Position numbers and translations under genes: made by a program. From NCBI RefSeq assembly GCF_017352095.1, contig NZ_CP071463.1:992001-1056000 (forward strand): 64,000 nucleotides of DNA, in the 5' to 3' direction. The notes under the pieces were generated by a model. That model was given only the letters and a program-made list of their open reading frames with translations, made no database searches and was not told the origin of the DNA. Positions 26,974 through 35,895 of the stretch are shown here, piece by piece. The first letter of the stretch is position 1, and the number at the start of each line of letters is the position of its first letter. Origin of the DNA: Natrinema longum. GTDB taxonomy: Archaea; Halobacteriota; Halobacteria; Halobacteriales; Natrialbaceae.

Positions 26974-28806
26974 CTAGACGAGCAGCCAGAGGAGCACCGT
27001 CAGGAGGAGCGTCAAGAGGAGGACGGTCGTCCCGATGCCCGTCCGGAGGTGGATCGTGGACGGGCGACCGCCGTCGGTCGGCTGGCGCTCGTCGACGTCG
27101 ACCAGCCAGTTTGGAAGCCGGCCGGCGGCCGCGTCGACCGCGAGGACGGGATTGTTGCCGATCCAGTAACAGCGCGTGACCGCGCCCACGACGGCCCGGT
27201 CCACGGCAGCGTAGGTCTCGGTAACGGCGAGCATCGTCCAGCGGCTGACGCTGTAGGTCGCCGGGTAGACGACCATCGCCGGATCGCCGAGATCGAGCTT
27301 CGAGAGCGGTTTCCGGACGACGACGAAGACGACCGCTGCCACCCCCGTCAGGATCCCCGCTGTCTCGAGGTGAGACGGACTGTAAGGGTGGAGGTGGCCC
27401 TCGCCGCCGGAGTACGCGAAGGCGAAATCGCTCCCGTGAATCGTCGGCGCGAGGTCGGCCAGTCCCTGCCACCAGACGCCAAAGAGGAGACAGGCACCGC
27501 CCAACCCGAGCATCGCGACGGTCTGGCCGGGTTTGGCGTCGGCGACCTCGAGATCGCTTTCGCCGTGGAAGAAGACGTAGTAGCCGAGCTTGATAAAGGA
27601 AAGTAGGGTTCCGATCGCACCGAGCCAGAGCAGCCAGTACAGCGCCTGGTACTCGGGCTGGCCGTAGTAGCCCGGATCGGCGGCGTCGAAGATCATCCCC
27701 TTACTGACGTAGCCGTTGAAGCCGGGGATCGCAGTGATCGAGAGCGCCCCGAGGCCGAACCCGACCGCGGTCAGTGGCATCTCGCGCCAGAGCCCGCCGA
27801 GGTCGTACAGATCCTCTTTACCCGTGCGGTAGATGACCACGCCGACGGCCATGAACAGCAGGCTCTTGAAGAGGATATTGTTGAAGAGGTGGCTCATCGC
27901 GCCGGCGACGGCGAGATTGGAGCCGATCCCGATCGCGGCGACGATGTAGCCGAGCTGGGCCTGGATGTGATAGGACAACAGCGCCCGCATGTCGTGTTGG
28001 AGCAAGGCGAAGGTCGCGCCGTAGACGGCCATCAGGCCGCCCATGTAGGCGACGTAGATCGAGAGATCGCTCTCGCTCCCGACGGGGAACGCCCGGTAGA
28101 GGACGAACGCGCTCGTCTTGGTCGTATAGACCGAGAGGAACACCGACGCCGCGATGTGGGGTCGCGGGTAGGTGTCGGGGAGCCACGTGTGGACGCCGAT
28201 GAAGGCGACGTTGACGCCCATCCCGAGTACGGCGAGCAAGGCCGGAACGCCGTCAGCGATACCGCCCGCGTCGTAGACGAACGTGCCCGCCTGGATGTAG
28301 TGGACGGCGACCGCCATCATCACGAGTACACCGCCGGTGCCGTGGAACAGCGCGTACCGGAAGCCAGCCCGAACCGCCTCGCCGCCGTAGTGCCAGACCA
28401 CGAGCGTGCTGGTGACGGCCATCAACTCCCACATGAACAGGAGGACGAGCCAGTCGCCGGCGAAGGCCGCCCCGATCGACGAGGCGACGTAGACGAGCGC
28501 GAACGCGACCAGCGTCTTACTGGCCTCGCTCGAGTAGGCGTAGATGACGCTACAGACCCCGAGGAAACCGAGGCCGAGGCCGACCATCCGGGAGAAGTCG
28601 TCGACGTAGAAGGGGACGACCTCGAAGCCGAGGAAGGTCCCGGCCAGATGCTGGCCCTCGGGTGCGACGAGCGAGACCGCCAGGACGGCCGCGAGGCTGA
28701 GCGCGCCGACGGCGAAGCCGGCGATTCGGGGGAGGACGAGCACGAGCACCGCCGCCGCGAAGACGAGCAACGGCGGGTAGGCCATCGACAGGACGTCGAG
28801 TGCCAT
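26974..28806 (-). CDS. mrpD: Mrp-type Na+/H+ antiporter, third NuoL/M/N-like (MrpD) subunit
   Basis: 610 aa, with about 14-16 hydrophobic segments. The proton-translocating core shows the family's conserved Glu and Lys helices (LLFMWELMAVTSTLVVWHYG; HTWLPDTYPRPHIAASVFLS). It is the last gene of the antiporter operon. Its ATG at 28806 overlaps the stop of the preceding MrpD-like gene (TAATG). Together the three paralogues should form the proton/sodium channels of the complex. A separate His-bearing loop (GEGHLHPYSPSH) precedes the C-terminal segments. Confidence 0.88.
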   Translation of the reverse strand: MALDVLSMAYPPLLVFAAAVLVLVLPRIAGFAVGALSLAAVLAVSLVAPEGQHLAGTFLGFEVVPFYVDDFSRMVGLGLGFLGVCSVIYAYSSEASKTLVAFALVYVASSIGAAFAGDWLVLLFMWELMAVTSTLVVWHYGGEAVRAGFRYALFHGTGGVLVMMAVAVHYIQAGTFVYDAGGIADGVPALLAVLGMGVNVAFIGVHTWLPDTYPRPHIAASVFLSVYTTKTSAFVLYRAFPVGSESDLSIYVAYMGGLMAVYGATFALLQHDMRALLSYHIQAQLGYIVAAIGIGSNLAVAGAMSHLFNNILFKSLLFMAVGVVIYRTGKEDLYDLGGLWREMPLTAVGFGLGALSITAIPGFNGYVSKGMIFDAADPGYYGQPEYQALYWLLWLGAIGTLLSFIKLGYYVFFHGESDLEVADAKPGQTVAMLGLGGACLLFGVWWQGLADLAPTIHGSDFAFAYSGGEGHLHPYSPSHLETAGILTGVAAVVFVVVRKPLSKLDLGDPAMVVYPATYSVSRWTMLAVTETYAAVDRAVVGAVTRCYWIGNNPVLAVDAAAGRLPNWLVDVDERQPTDGGRPSTIHLRTGIGTTVLLLTLLLTVLLWLLV

Positions 28807-30833
28807 TAGTCGGTCACCTCCGTCACGAGTTCGTCGAGGGGAACGGTTCCTAGCTCCTCGAACGGCATCCCGAAGACGCCCTCGACGATCCGGGTCGCTA
28901 ACTCGAGGAAGACGGCGTAATCGGGGCCGATCCCGAGGACGATCGCGCCGGTCGCGATCACGGCGATCGGCGCGAGCATGAGCCACGTACTCTCGGTAAC
29001 CGGCGAGTGTCGTTGCCAGCCGTCGGCGGGCGGCCCGCCCGTGAGGTGATCGTCGCGGTCGCCGTGGTGGTCGACGACGCCGACGGCGTCGTCGTGGTGG
29101 TCGGCAGCGTCGTCCTGATCGACGGCGTCGTCGTGGCCCGTGCGGTCGTCGTCACCGGGGCGATCGGCGGCGGAAGTTGTATCGGTCGACGCGTCCCCCG
29201 CGTCGGCGGTTGTGTGATCGCTCGGGTATTTGTCGACGGCGTACTCGGCGTCGCCGTCCGGTTGGGCTGTGGGTTCCGTATCGGACACCTCCGGGGAGTC
29301 CGTCGGTTCCCGGTCGGGTCGGCCCTTCTCACCGCCATCCGTAGCGATGCCGTCGTCCGGTTGATCGGGACCGTACGAACGGCGCAGGCCGCCTCGGGGG
29401 AACTCGAGGAGCGGTTTCGCGTCGTGGCGGTCCTCGCTCTCGAAGAACGCGGTGTAGACGACCGGCCAGAAGTACGCGACGTTGAGGACCGCCGAGAGGA
29501 GCAATGCGGCGGCGAACAGCCAGTACTCGCCGCCCATGGCACCGGCACCGATCAGCATGTAGAACTTGCTGACGAAGCCGGCGATCGGGGGCAGCCCGGC
29601 CATGCCGGCCGCACCGACCGTAAAGGCAGCCATCGTCAGCGGCATCCGTTTGCCGATGCCGGCCATCTCGCTGATGTAGTCGGTGTGGGTCTCGACGTGG
29701 ATCGCGCCGGCACAGAAGAACAGGGTGAGCTTCGCGAAGGCGTGTGCCGGAATGTGGAAGAGAGCCCCCACCATCGCGTAGGGATGGAGCATCGAGAGCC
29801 CGAGGACGATGTAGGACAGCTGTGCCGTCGTCGAGTAGGCGAGCCGGCGCTTGAGGTGATCCTTGCGCATCGCGATGATGCTCGCAGCGGTCAGCGTGAA
29901 CGCGGCGACGAGCGCGACCGGAATGTTCAACCCGACCTCGCCGATACCTGGCACGTCCAGTGGCAGGTCGTGAATCAGTCCGGGCCCGTAGACCTCGAGG
30001 ATGACCCGAGCGATGCCGAACGCACCGGATTTGACGACTGCGACGGCGTGGAGCAGCCCGGAGACGGGGGTGGGCGCGACCATCGCGTCGGCGAGCCACG
30101 AGTGTAAGGGCATCAGCGCGGCCTTGACGCCGAAGCCGGCGATCAGGAGGAAGAAGGCGGCCTGTGCGTAGACCGGTTCTGCCTGGGCAGCCGCCGCGAG
30201 TGCCTCCATCCCGCCGGCCTCGAAGGCCAGCGTCGGGTCGCCGACCACGCTCGTCAGCCAATAGATCATGACCGTGCCGGCGAGCAGGAAGACCCCGCCG
30301 CCGAAGAACGTGTACGTGAGGTACTTCCGGCCGGCGATGCGGGCCTCGCTGTCCTCGTTGTGGGCGACCAGCGGGTAGGTCACCAGCGACAGCAGTTCGT
30401 AGAAGACGAAGATGGTCACCAGGTTCGCGGCGAACGCGATCCCGACGGCGGCCGAGAGGCTAGCCGCGAAGGAAGCGAAAAAGCGCGTCTGGGAGTGTTC
30501 GTCGAGCCCGCGCATGTAGCCCGTTGCATAAAAGGACGTGAAGATCCAGAGGAAACTCGCGAGCAAGGCGAAGAAGATCCCCAGTGGATCGGCACGCAGG
30601 GCGAAGTCGACTCCCGCGAGGAACTGGATCCCCGTCGAGTCGGCGAGACTCCACCGGAAGGTTTCGCCGCCCATGACCGCGGGGAGCATGCTGACGACGA
30701 TCCCGAACTTCGTGAGTGCGGCCAGCACGGACCATCCTTCGCGGAGGTTCGGCCGGCGATGCGACGCGACGATCAGGGCGATGGCGACCGCCGACACCAA
30801 CACGGCGGCGAGCGGTCGGATGTCTTCGACCAT
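28806..30833 (-). CDS. mrpD: Mrp-type antiporter, second MrpD-like subunit with an acidic His-rich loop
   Basis: 675 aa, about 130 longer than the other D-type subunits. The membrane core matches the NuoN/MrpD family (FYELLSLVTYPLVAHNEDSE; PLHSWLADAMVAPTPVSGLL; KDHLKRRLAYSTTAQ). Between the penultimate and last hydrophobic segments, roughly residues 490-620, lies an insert very rich in Asp and His (DDAADHHDDAVGVVDHHGDR). It could bind metal or buffer charge on the membrane surface. The gene overlaps both neighbours through TAATG junctions. Confidence 0.88.
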   Translation of the reverse strand: MVEDIRPLAAVLVSAVAIALIVASHRRPNLREGWSVLAALTKFGIVVSMLPAVMGGETFRWSLADSTGIQFLAGVDFALRADPLGIFFALLASFLWIFTSFYATGYMRGLDEHSQTRFFASFAASLSAAVGIAFAANLVTIFVFYELLSLVTYPLVAHNEDSEARIAGRKYLTYTFFGGGVFLLAGTVMIYWLTSVVGDPTLAFEAGGMEALAAAAQAEPVYAQAAFFLLIAGFGVKAALMPLHSWLADAMVAPTPVSGLLHAVAVVKSGAFGIARVILEVYGPGLIHDLPLDVPGIGEVGLNIPVALVAAFTLTAASIIAMRKDHLKRRLAYSTTAQLSYIVLGLSMLHPYAMVGALFHIPAHAFAKLTLFFCAGAIHVETHTDYISEMAGIGKRMPLTMAAFTVGAAGMAGLPPIAGFVSKFYMLIGAGAMGGEYWLFAAALLLSAVLNVAYFWPVVYTAFFESEDRHDAKPLLEFPRGGLRRSYGPDQPDDGIATDGGEKGRPDREPTDSPEVSDTEPTAQPDGDAEYAVDKYPSDHTTADAGDASTDTTSAADRPGDDDRTGHDDAVDQDDAADHHDDAVGVVDHHGDRDDHLTGGPPADGWQRHSPVTESTWLMLAPIAVIATGAIVLGIGPDYAVFLELATRIVEGVFGMPFEELGTVPLDELVTEVTD

Positions 30834-32374
30834 TAGTTGAACACCTCCGTCAGGAACGGCTCGAGTAGGTCGGCGAACGCACCACCCGAGAAGCCGAGGG
30901 CAACGGCACCGAGCGCGGCGACGACGACGACCGCGATCATGCCGATCGAAACGGCGTCTGCGCGGTCGGTCTCGGCCGCGGCGTCGACCTCACCGCCGTC
31001 CGTCGCGACCGAGCCCGACGCGTGTGGCGATTCGACGGCCGCGGGCGGCGTGAAGTACATCTTCTCGAGCAGACGGGCGGCGTAGGCGAGGGTGAGCATT
31101 GTACTGAGGAAGATCACGGCGGCGACTGGCCAGAGCTGGGACTCGACGGCACCCAGCGCGATGTACCACTTGCCGACGAAGCCGACGCCCGGCGGGACGC
31201 CGACCAGCGAGAGCAAGAGGACGGCCATCGAACCGGCGACGATCGGCCGCGCTTTCGCGAGGCCGGCGTACTCGTCGACGGTGCGAGCCCCGTAGCTCGC
31301 GGCGACGAGCGCGGCCCCGAGGAAGAGCCCAGCCTTCAACAGCCCGTGGCCGACGAGGTGGATCGCGGCCCCGATCAGCGCCGTCTCGGAGCTGCCGGCG
31401 ACGACGACACCGTAGGCGGCGATGACCAGCCCGAACTGCGAGACCGAGGAGTACGCGAGCATCCGTTTGACCTCGGTCTGGATCACGGCCAGCACCGTGC
31501 CCGCGAGGACGCTCACGCAGCCGACGGTGAGGACGATCGCGGCCGCGTTCGACACGCCCGCCAGATACTCGACTTCGAAGACGGTGACGATCAGCCGGCC
31601 GAAGGCGTACGCCGAGGCCGTCGAGACGAGCGCCGCGATCAGCGGCGTCACGCCGTCGGGGGCCTGCTGGTAGGCGCTTGGCTGCCAGGTGTGCAGCGGC
31701 CACTGGGCGACCTTGACGGCGAAGCCGACGACGATGAACGCGAAGCCGGTCCGGATCAGCGTCTGACTCTCCGCAGCAGGAATCGCGTCGGCGAGTTCGA
31801 GCATGTTCAGCGTCCCCGTCGCCATGAAGACGAACGCGACGCCGATCAGGTACATCGACGCGGCGATCGTCCCCAGAATCAGGTACTTCAGGGCAGCGAC
31901 TGCCGACTCGGGGCCGTCGCCGCTGGCGACCAAGGCGTAGGTCGCGAGGCTCGTGATCTCGAGGAAGACGAACAGGTTGAACACGTCGCCGGTCAGCGAG
32001 ATGCCAAGCAGCCCGCCGACGAGCAGCAGGTAGGCGGTGTAGAACGTGTTCCCGCGCGGGCCGCCGCGTCGCGTGTACGCGAGGACGCCGGTGGCGACGG
32101 CGGTCACGAGCAGGACGATCAGCATCGAGAACTCGTCGGCGACGAGTTCGATCCCGTACGTCCGTGGATAGCCACCGAGCTTGTGAGACACCTCCTCTCC
32201 GCCGCTGTAGACGACGCTCGCGAGGGAGACGGCTGCGCCGAACAGGCCGAGCGTCGTGAGTCCGGCGACGGACCAGCCGGTCCGCTCGAACCACAGTCCC
32301 AGCGCGATCGGGAGCGTCGCCGCGAGGATCGGGGCGACGATCAGCAGTGGCAAGAGCAGGTCGACGCTACTCAT
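30833..32374 (-). CDS. mrpD: Mrp-type antiporter, first MrpD subunit
   Basis: 513 aa, the most typical MrpD of the three: VFNLFVFLEITSLATYALVASG contains the key membrane Glu, and PLHTWQPSAYQQAPDGVTPLIAAL the second signature. The start ATG at 32374 lies inside the end of mrpC (8-bp overlap). A short acidic loop precedes the last helix (VATDGGEVDAAAETDRADAV). It forms one of the proton-conducting modules of the complex. Confidence 0.9.
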   Translation of the reverse strand: MSSVDLLLPLLIVAPILAATLPIALGLWFERTGWSVAGLTTLGLFGAAVSLASVVYSGGEEVSHKLGGYPRTYGIELVADEFSMLIVLLVTAVATGVLAYTRRGGPRGNTFYTAYLLLVGGLLGISLTGDVFNLFVFLEITSLATYALVASGDGPESAVAALKYLILGTIAASMYLIGVAFVFMATGTLNMLELADAIPAAESQTLIRTGFAFIVVGFAVKVAQWPLHTWQPSAYQQAPDGVTPLIAALVSTASAYAFGRLIVTVFEVEYLAGVSNAAAIVLTVGCVSVLAGTVLAVIQTEVKRMLAYSSVSQFGLVIAAYGVVVAGSSETALIGAAIHLVGHGLLKAGLFLGAALVAASYGARTVDEYAGLAKARPIVAGSMAVLLLSLVGVPPGVGFVGKWYIALGAVESQLWPVAAVIFLSTMLTLAYAARLLEKMYFTPPAAVESPHASGSVATDGGEVDAAAETDRADAVSIGMIAVVVVAALGAVALGFSGGAFADLLEPFLTEVFN

Positions 32375-32738
32375 CGGCACGCACCTCCCTGAGGGTGTCC
32401 TCGCGGAGCGTCCCGTACTCCGCGTAGATGCGGATGATCAGCGCCAGGCCGACCGCGGTCAGCGCGATGCCGACGACGATGGCGGTTAACACGATGACCT
32501 GGGGCAGCGGGCTCGCGACCATGACCTCCAGGGGGACCCCATCGTGGGGGACGATCGGTGCCGATCCTCCCTCGACGTAGGCCATCGAGATGAAAAACAG
32601 GAAGATAGCCGTCTGGAAGAGGTTGACGCCGATCAGCTTCTTCACGAGGTTCTCGCTGGCGATCACCATGTAGAGCCCGATCCCCAGGATGACGACCATC
32701 AGCACGTACGTGTAGTAGTTCGAAAGGAACTCAATCAT
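32367..32738 (-). CDS. mrpC: Mrp-type antiporter subunit C (NuoK-like)
   Basis: 123 aa with three transmembrane helices. LYMVIASENLVKKLIGVNLFQ and VLTAIVVGIALTAVGLALII are the NuoK/MrpC signatures, the first with the conserved Glu region. It overlaps mrpB upstream (8 bp) and mrpD downstream. Assignment is firm from length, topology and position. Confidence 0.92.
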   Translation of the reverse strand: MIEFLSNYYTYVLMVVILGIGLYMVIASENLVKKLIGVNLFQTAIFLFFISMAYVEGGSAPIVPHDGVPLEVMVASPLPQVIVLTAIVVGIALTAVGLALIIRIYAEYGTLREDTLREVRADE

Positions 32739-33261
32739 CGTCGCTCACCTCCACGTCGGTCGAGTCGAAACTCTCGTCGGCGGTGTCGGTCTCGCGGACA
32801 CCGCCGGTTCCGCTGGGCCGCTCGGGCGTAAAGCCCGCCGCCATCGTGAAGAAGAGGCTGATGATGACCCCCGAGACGATCAGCGAGATGCCGCCGATCT
32901 CGACGGCCTCGAGCCCCCACTTTGGCTTGACGTGGAAGACCTCTTCGAGCATCGTGAACTCGAGGAACTCCCCGCCGAGGGCGACCATCGCGAGACCGAT
33001 CGCGCCGAAAATGACGACGCCGCCAGTGACGAGGCCGACGAGGAAGGAATTTCGAAGCCACTGTCGGGTCGGTTCGATACCGAAGGCGAAGGCGAGCATG
33101 AGGACCGTGACGCCGACGATGGTCCCGCCCTGGAAGCCGCCGCCGGGGGCGTCGCCCCCGTGGAAGGTCATGAACAGCCCGTAGGTGAGCGTAAACGGTG
33201 CGATGATCTTGACGGCGGTCATGATCACCTGACTCTCGGTGTAGGTATCGTCGACGGACAT
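32731..33261 (-). CDS. mrpB: Mrp-type antiporter subunit B
   Basis: 176 aa. Four hydrophobic segments and the family block YGLFMTFHGGDAPGGGFQGG match MrpB (the His/Gly/Asp-rich loop is its hallmark). A soluble acidic tail of about 30 residues ends SFDSTDVEVSDDD. The start ATG at 33261 shares its A with the stop of the DUF4040 gene (TAATG). Confidence 0.92.
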   Translation of the reverse strand: MSVDDTYTESQVIMTAVKIIAPFTLTYGLFMTFHGGDAPGGGFQGGTIVGVTVLMLAFAFGIEPTRQWLRNSFLVGLVTGGVVIFGAIGLAMVALGGEFLEFTMLEEVFHVKPKWGLEAVEIGGISLIVSGVIISLFFTMAAGFTPERPSGTGGVRETDTADESFDSTDVEVSDDD

Positions 33262-33800
33262 TAGGCGAACACCTCGCGTTTCAGGACGACGAGCGTCGAG
33301 ACGCCGGCGGCGAAGACGACGACCGCCTCGCCGAAGGTGTCGAAGCCACGGTAGGCCGCGAGCACGGCTGTGACCGCGTTCTCGACGCGGGTGTCGTTGT
33401 ACGTCTCCGTGATGTAGTGTTGGGTGACGTCGAGGTTCGACCAGACCGGCGTCGCCGTGCTGCCGACCGGGTACATTTCGGGCACGACCGCAGTACACAC
33501 CAGGAGGACGAACGCGCCGACGACGGCGACCGCCGGCAGGTGGATCCGCTCTCTGAGCCGATCGGTCGTGGGTCTGGTCGTGCGTGCGATCGTTAACAAG
33601 AGCAAGAGCGTGGTCACGCCGGCTCCGATCGCGGCCTCGGTCATCGCCACGTCGGGAGCCAGCAGGAACGTGTAGAGGATGGCCATCCCGAGGCTGTAGG
33701 CTCCGAAGACGACGATCACCGATAGCACGTCCCGGAACAGCGCCGTCGCGACGGCCGTCGCGAGGACGAAGGCCACCAGTGAATAGGCGAACAGACTCAT
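33261..33800 (-). CDS. DUF4040 subunit (detached C-terminal part of MrpA)
   Basis: 179 aa. LSVIVVFGAYSLGMAILYTFLLAPDVAMTEAAIG carries the DUF4040 (MbhD/MrpA C-terminal) pattern, including the Asp and Glu in the membrane (APDVAMTEA), and the second half resembles the following MbhE-like helices. In bacteria this part is fused to the large MrpA; here it is a separate gene, as in other archaeal Mrp/Mbh clusters. ATGA overlap with mrpG upstream. Confidence 0.85.
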   Translation of the reverse strand: MSLFAYSLVAFVLATAVATALFRDVLSVIVVFGAYSLGMAILYTFLLAPDVAMTEAAIGAGVTTLLLLLTIARTTRPTTDRLRERIHLPAVAVVGAFVLLVCTAVVPEMYPVGSTATPVWSNLDVTQHYITETYNDTRVENAVTAVLAAYRGFDTFGEAVVVFAAGVSTLVVLKREVFA

Positions 33801-34150
33801 GTCGTTTCACCGTCCGTTTCGTCCGTCTCCGCGTCCGTTCCCTCCTCTGCGAGGATCGGTTCGACGCCGGTTTCCGCGGCCGAGCGGGCAATCGCGTGGG
33901 CCGCCGTCGGGTTCGTGATGAACACGAAGAACAACAGGAGGACGGTGTAGATCGCCCCCTGTTTCCAGCCGAAGGCCACTGCGACGCCGGCGAGTGCAAA
34001 GCCCGCGCCGAGCGTGTCCGTCTGGGAGGCGGTGTGGGCCCGTGCGTAGATGTCCGGGAGCCGAACGACGCCGATCGTCGAGACGAGCGTGAAGAACACG
34101 CCCAGTCCCAGCAGGACGACGATCGTCCAGAACCGGATCGTCTCGATCAC
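33797..34150 (-). CDS. mrpG: Mrp-type antiporter subunit G
   Basis: 117 aa from GTG 34150, which overlaps the mrpF stop (GTGA). Three hydrophobic helices with the MrpG block STIGVVRLPDIYARAHTASQ and TDTLGAGFALAG. The acidic tail (EEGTDAETDETDGETT) is typical for a haloarchaeal cytosolic end. Confidence 0.92.
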   Translation of the reverse strand: MIETIRFWTIVVLLGLGVFFTLVSTIGVVRLPDIYARAHTASQTDTLGAGFALAGVAVAFGWKQGAIYTVLLLFFVFITNPTAAHAIARSAAETGVEPILAEEGTDAETDETDGETT

Positions 34151-34428
34151 AACACACCACCCCGTTCGACGGTGAACTTCGAGATGGCGATCGACATCAG
34201 GAAGTTCAGCAGGGCGTAGATCAACGCGACGTCGAGGAACCACGCCTGGTCGAGTCCCGCCGCCAGCAACGCGAGAATGACGACCGTGTTCGTCCCGAGG
34301 ACGTTGACCGCCAGCAGTCGGTCCTGCGTCGTCGGACCGACGACGGCGCGATAGAACACCGCGATCGCCAGCACGACGAACAGCCCGGCCGCAGCGAGGA
34401 AGACGTCCTCGAGCGAGACCGGCGTCAC
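34147..34428 (-). CDS. mrpF: Mrp-type antiporter subunit F
   Basis: 93 aa from GTG 34428. Three helices with VVGPTTQDRLLAVNVLGTN, the MrpF loop, and LDVALIYALLNFLMSIAISK. The start overlaps the stop of mrpE and its own stop overlaps the start of mrpG, so translation is chained. Confidence 0.92.
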   Translation of the reverse strand: MTPVSLEDVFLAAAGLFVVLAIAVFYRAVVGPTTQDRLLAVNVLGTNTVVILALLAAGLDQAWFLDVALIYALLNFLMSIAISKFTVERGGVL

Positions 34429-35459
34429 AGCTCGTCACCTCCGACGATCTCCGCGTCGTCGCGCTCTCGCGGCGAGGGGATCGCCGCCGAAGCGCGGCCG
34501 TAGAAGACGAAGCGGATCGCCCGCTCCAGGCCGCCATCGAAGAGGTCCTCGCGCGCGGCGGGGATCAGCGTGTGGACGAGCAGCTGCTGGTTGTTGGCCC
34601 GGACCGTCAGCGTCCCCGGCGTGAGCGTGATGCTGTTGGCTAACGCGGTCAGGGGCAGTCCGCTTCGCACGCGGGAGTTGACCCGCGTCAGCGTCGGCTC
34701 GATCGGCATCGACGGCCGGAGGATCACGGCCGAAACCGCGATGTTGGCCTTGACGATCTCCCAGAGGAGATACGGGATGTAGAAAACGAACCGGACGACC
34801 CGCAGCGGAGACTGAACGAGATCGAGGGGCACGGCAAACGTCACCCGTGCGAGCGAGACGGCGACGATACCGGCGACCGCCGCGCCGGTCACGAGATCGA
34901 ACCAGTAGGTCGGATCGCCGAGCACGAGATAGAAGCCATAGGAGATCAGGAATGTCGCGAACAGCCGACCGAAGTCTTCGGTGCCGCCGGCGAGGCGTCC
35001 GCGGCGAGCCGATCGCTCGACCGGTGCCTCGTCGTAGGCCAGCCCGATGCGATCGAGTTCGCGCTCGAGGGGCTGGAGCAACTGAGCGGTGACGCCGGGC
35101 TGGTACTCCGGATCGAGGACGACGCGGTCGATCCCGTGGTCGTCGGCGTAGGCGTCGAAGATCTCCGCGTAGTCGCGGGGACCGAAGAGGTACTCGTCGG
35201 CACCGAGTCGTGTCGTTTCGATCGTCACGTCGGCCTCGCCCGCGTCCTCCTCGACCCAGTTGCGCGCTCGCGAGAGCAGTCCGTCGGCGTCCTCGCGGTA
35301 CTGGTCGCTCTCGGGGACATCGGCGTCGTAGGGCATCGCGACGACGAGGTGGCATTCGAGCGAGTCGGCCCCCTCGAGCCCCGACTGGACGGCATAGCTA
35401 ACCGTCTGCCGGACGGTCACCGTGTCCGACAGCGGAACGAGCAGGCGTTCAACCGCCAC
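34425..35459 (-). CDS. mrpE: Mrp-type antiporter subunit E fused to a universal-stress-like domain
   Basis: 344 aa, twice the usual MrpE length. Residues 1-150 read like a UspA-type alpha/beta domain (VERLLVPLSDTVTVRQTVSY; a repeated beta-alpha pattern to IDRVVLDPEYQPG). Residues 170-300 are MrpE: FLISYGFYLVLGDPTYWFDL, PYLLWEIVKANIAVSAVIL and SITLTPGTLTVRANNQQLLVHTL. The start is GTG 35459 with a strong ribosome-binding site 6 nt before it. It is the first gene of the antiporter operon. The UspA part may sense nucleotides and regulate the complex, which is inference. Confidence 0.88.
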   Translation of the reverse strand: MAVERLLVPLSDTVTVRQTVSYAVQSGLEGADSLECHLVVAMPYDADVPESDQYREDADGLLSRARNWVEEDAGEADVTIETTRLGADEYLFGPRDYAEIFDAYADDHGIDRVVLDPEYQPGVTAQLLQPLERELDRIGLAYDEAPVERSARRGRLAGGTEDFGRLFATFLISYGFYLVLGDPTYWFDLVTGAAVAGIVAVSLARVTFAVPLDLVQSPLRVVRFVFYIPYLLWEIVKANIAVSAVILRPSMPIEPTLTRVNSRVRSGLPLTALANSITLTPGTLTVRANNQQLLVHTLIPAAREDLFDGGLERAIRFVFYGRASAAIPSPRERDDAEIVGGDEL

Positions 35460-35464
35460 GGCGT

Positions 35465-35473
35465 CTCCCTCCT
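35465..35473 (-). promoter_or_regulatory. Strong Shine-Dalgarno before mrpE
   Basis: AGGAGGGAG on the minus strand ends 6 nt before the GTG at 35459. Most single genes here look leaderless, so a strong site supports this GTG as the true start of the operon's first gene. An ATG at 35495, in another frame, opens a 15-codon frame upstream. Confidence 0.65.
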
Positions 35474-35665
35474 GGTGACCGTCGTTGGATACTCATAGCA
35501 CTCGTTGGTACTCGAGTCAAGCGGTAGCCGTAGGAAAACGATTTCGTTATCCACCAGTTGCCCCCCATTTCCGTGCCGTTCCCTGAAACGATCGTGACAT
35601 TCAGGCCCCGTTCGTGCCGAACGGTCGGCAGAAATGAAATCCGCCCCCGTCGACGGGCGATCGGT

Positions 35666-35675
35666 AGTTTTACAA
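35666..35675 (+). promoter_or_regulatory. TATA-like element for cbtB
   Basis: AGTTTTACAA lies 31-40 nt before the ATG at 35706, consistent with a short-leader or leaderless transcript of the cbtB-cbtA-ferredoxin operon. Confidence 0.4.
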
Positions 35676-35705
35676 TCCGAGTTTCAGTAGACCAAGCTAA
35701 CTTGC

Positions 35706-35891
35706 ATGACGACAACCGAAACCGTTCACGATCGAATCGGAACCGCACGTAACGAACTCACGACCGCACAGCTACTGGCCGTTTTCGCACTCGCCGCGGC
35801 GTTGCTGTTTACGCTGCTGTTCCTGCAGGAGCCACTGGCCCACGACTCGATGCACAACTTCCGACACGCGGCCGGCGTCGTCTGTCACTGA
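35706..35891 (+). CDS. cbtB: CbtB, small subunit of a predicted cobalt transporter
   Basis: 61 aa with one membrane helix (LLAVFALAAALLFTLLFLQ) and the defining His-rich C-terminus EPLAHDSMHNFRHAAGVVCH. CbtB occurs with CbtA in cobalamin-linked cobalt uptake. The cbtA start follows 4 bp after the stop, so the two are co-translated. Confidence 0.9.
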   Translation: MTTTETVHDRIGTARNELTTAQLLAVFALAAALLFTLLFLQEPLAHDSMHNFRHAAGVVCH

Positions 35892-35895
35892 GACC

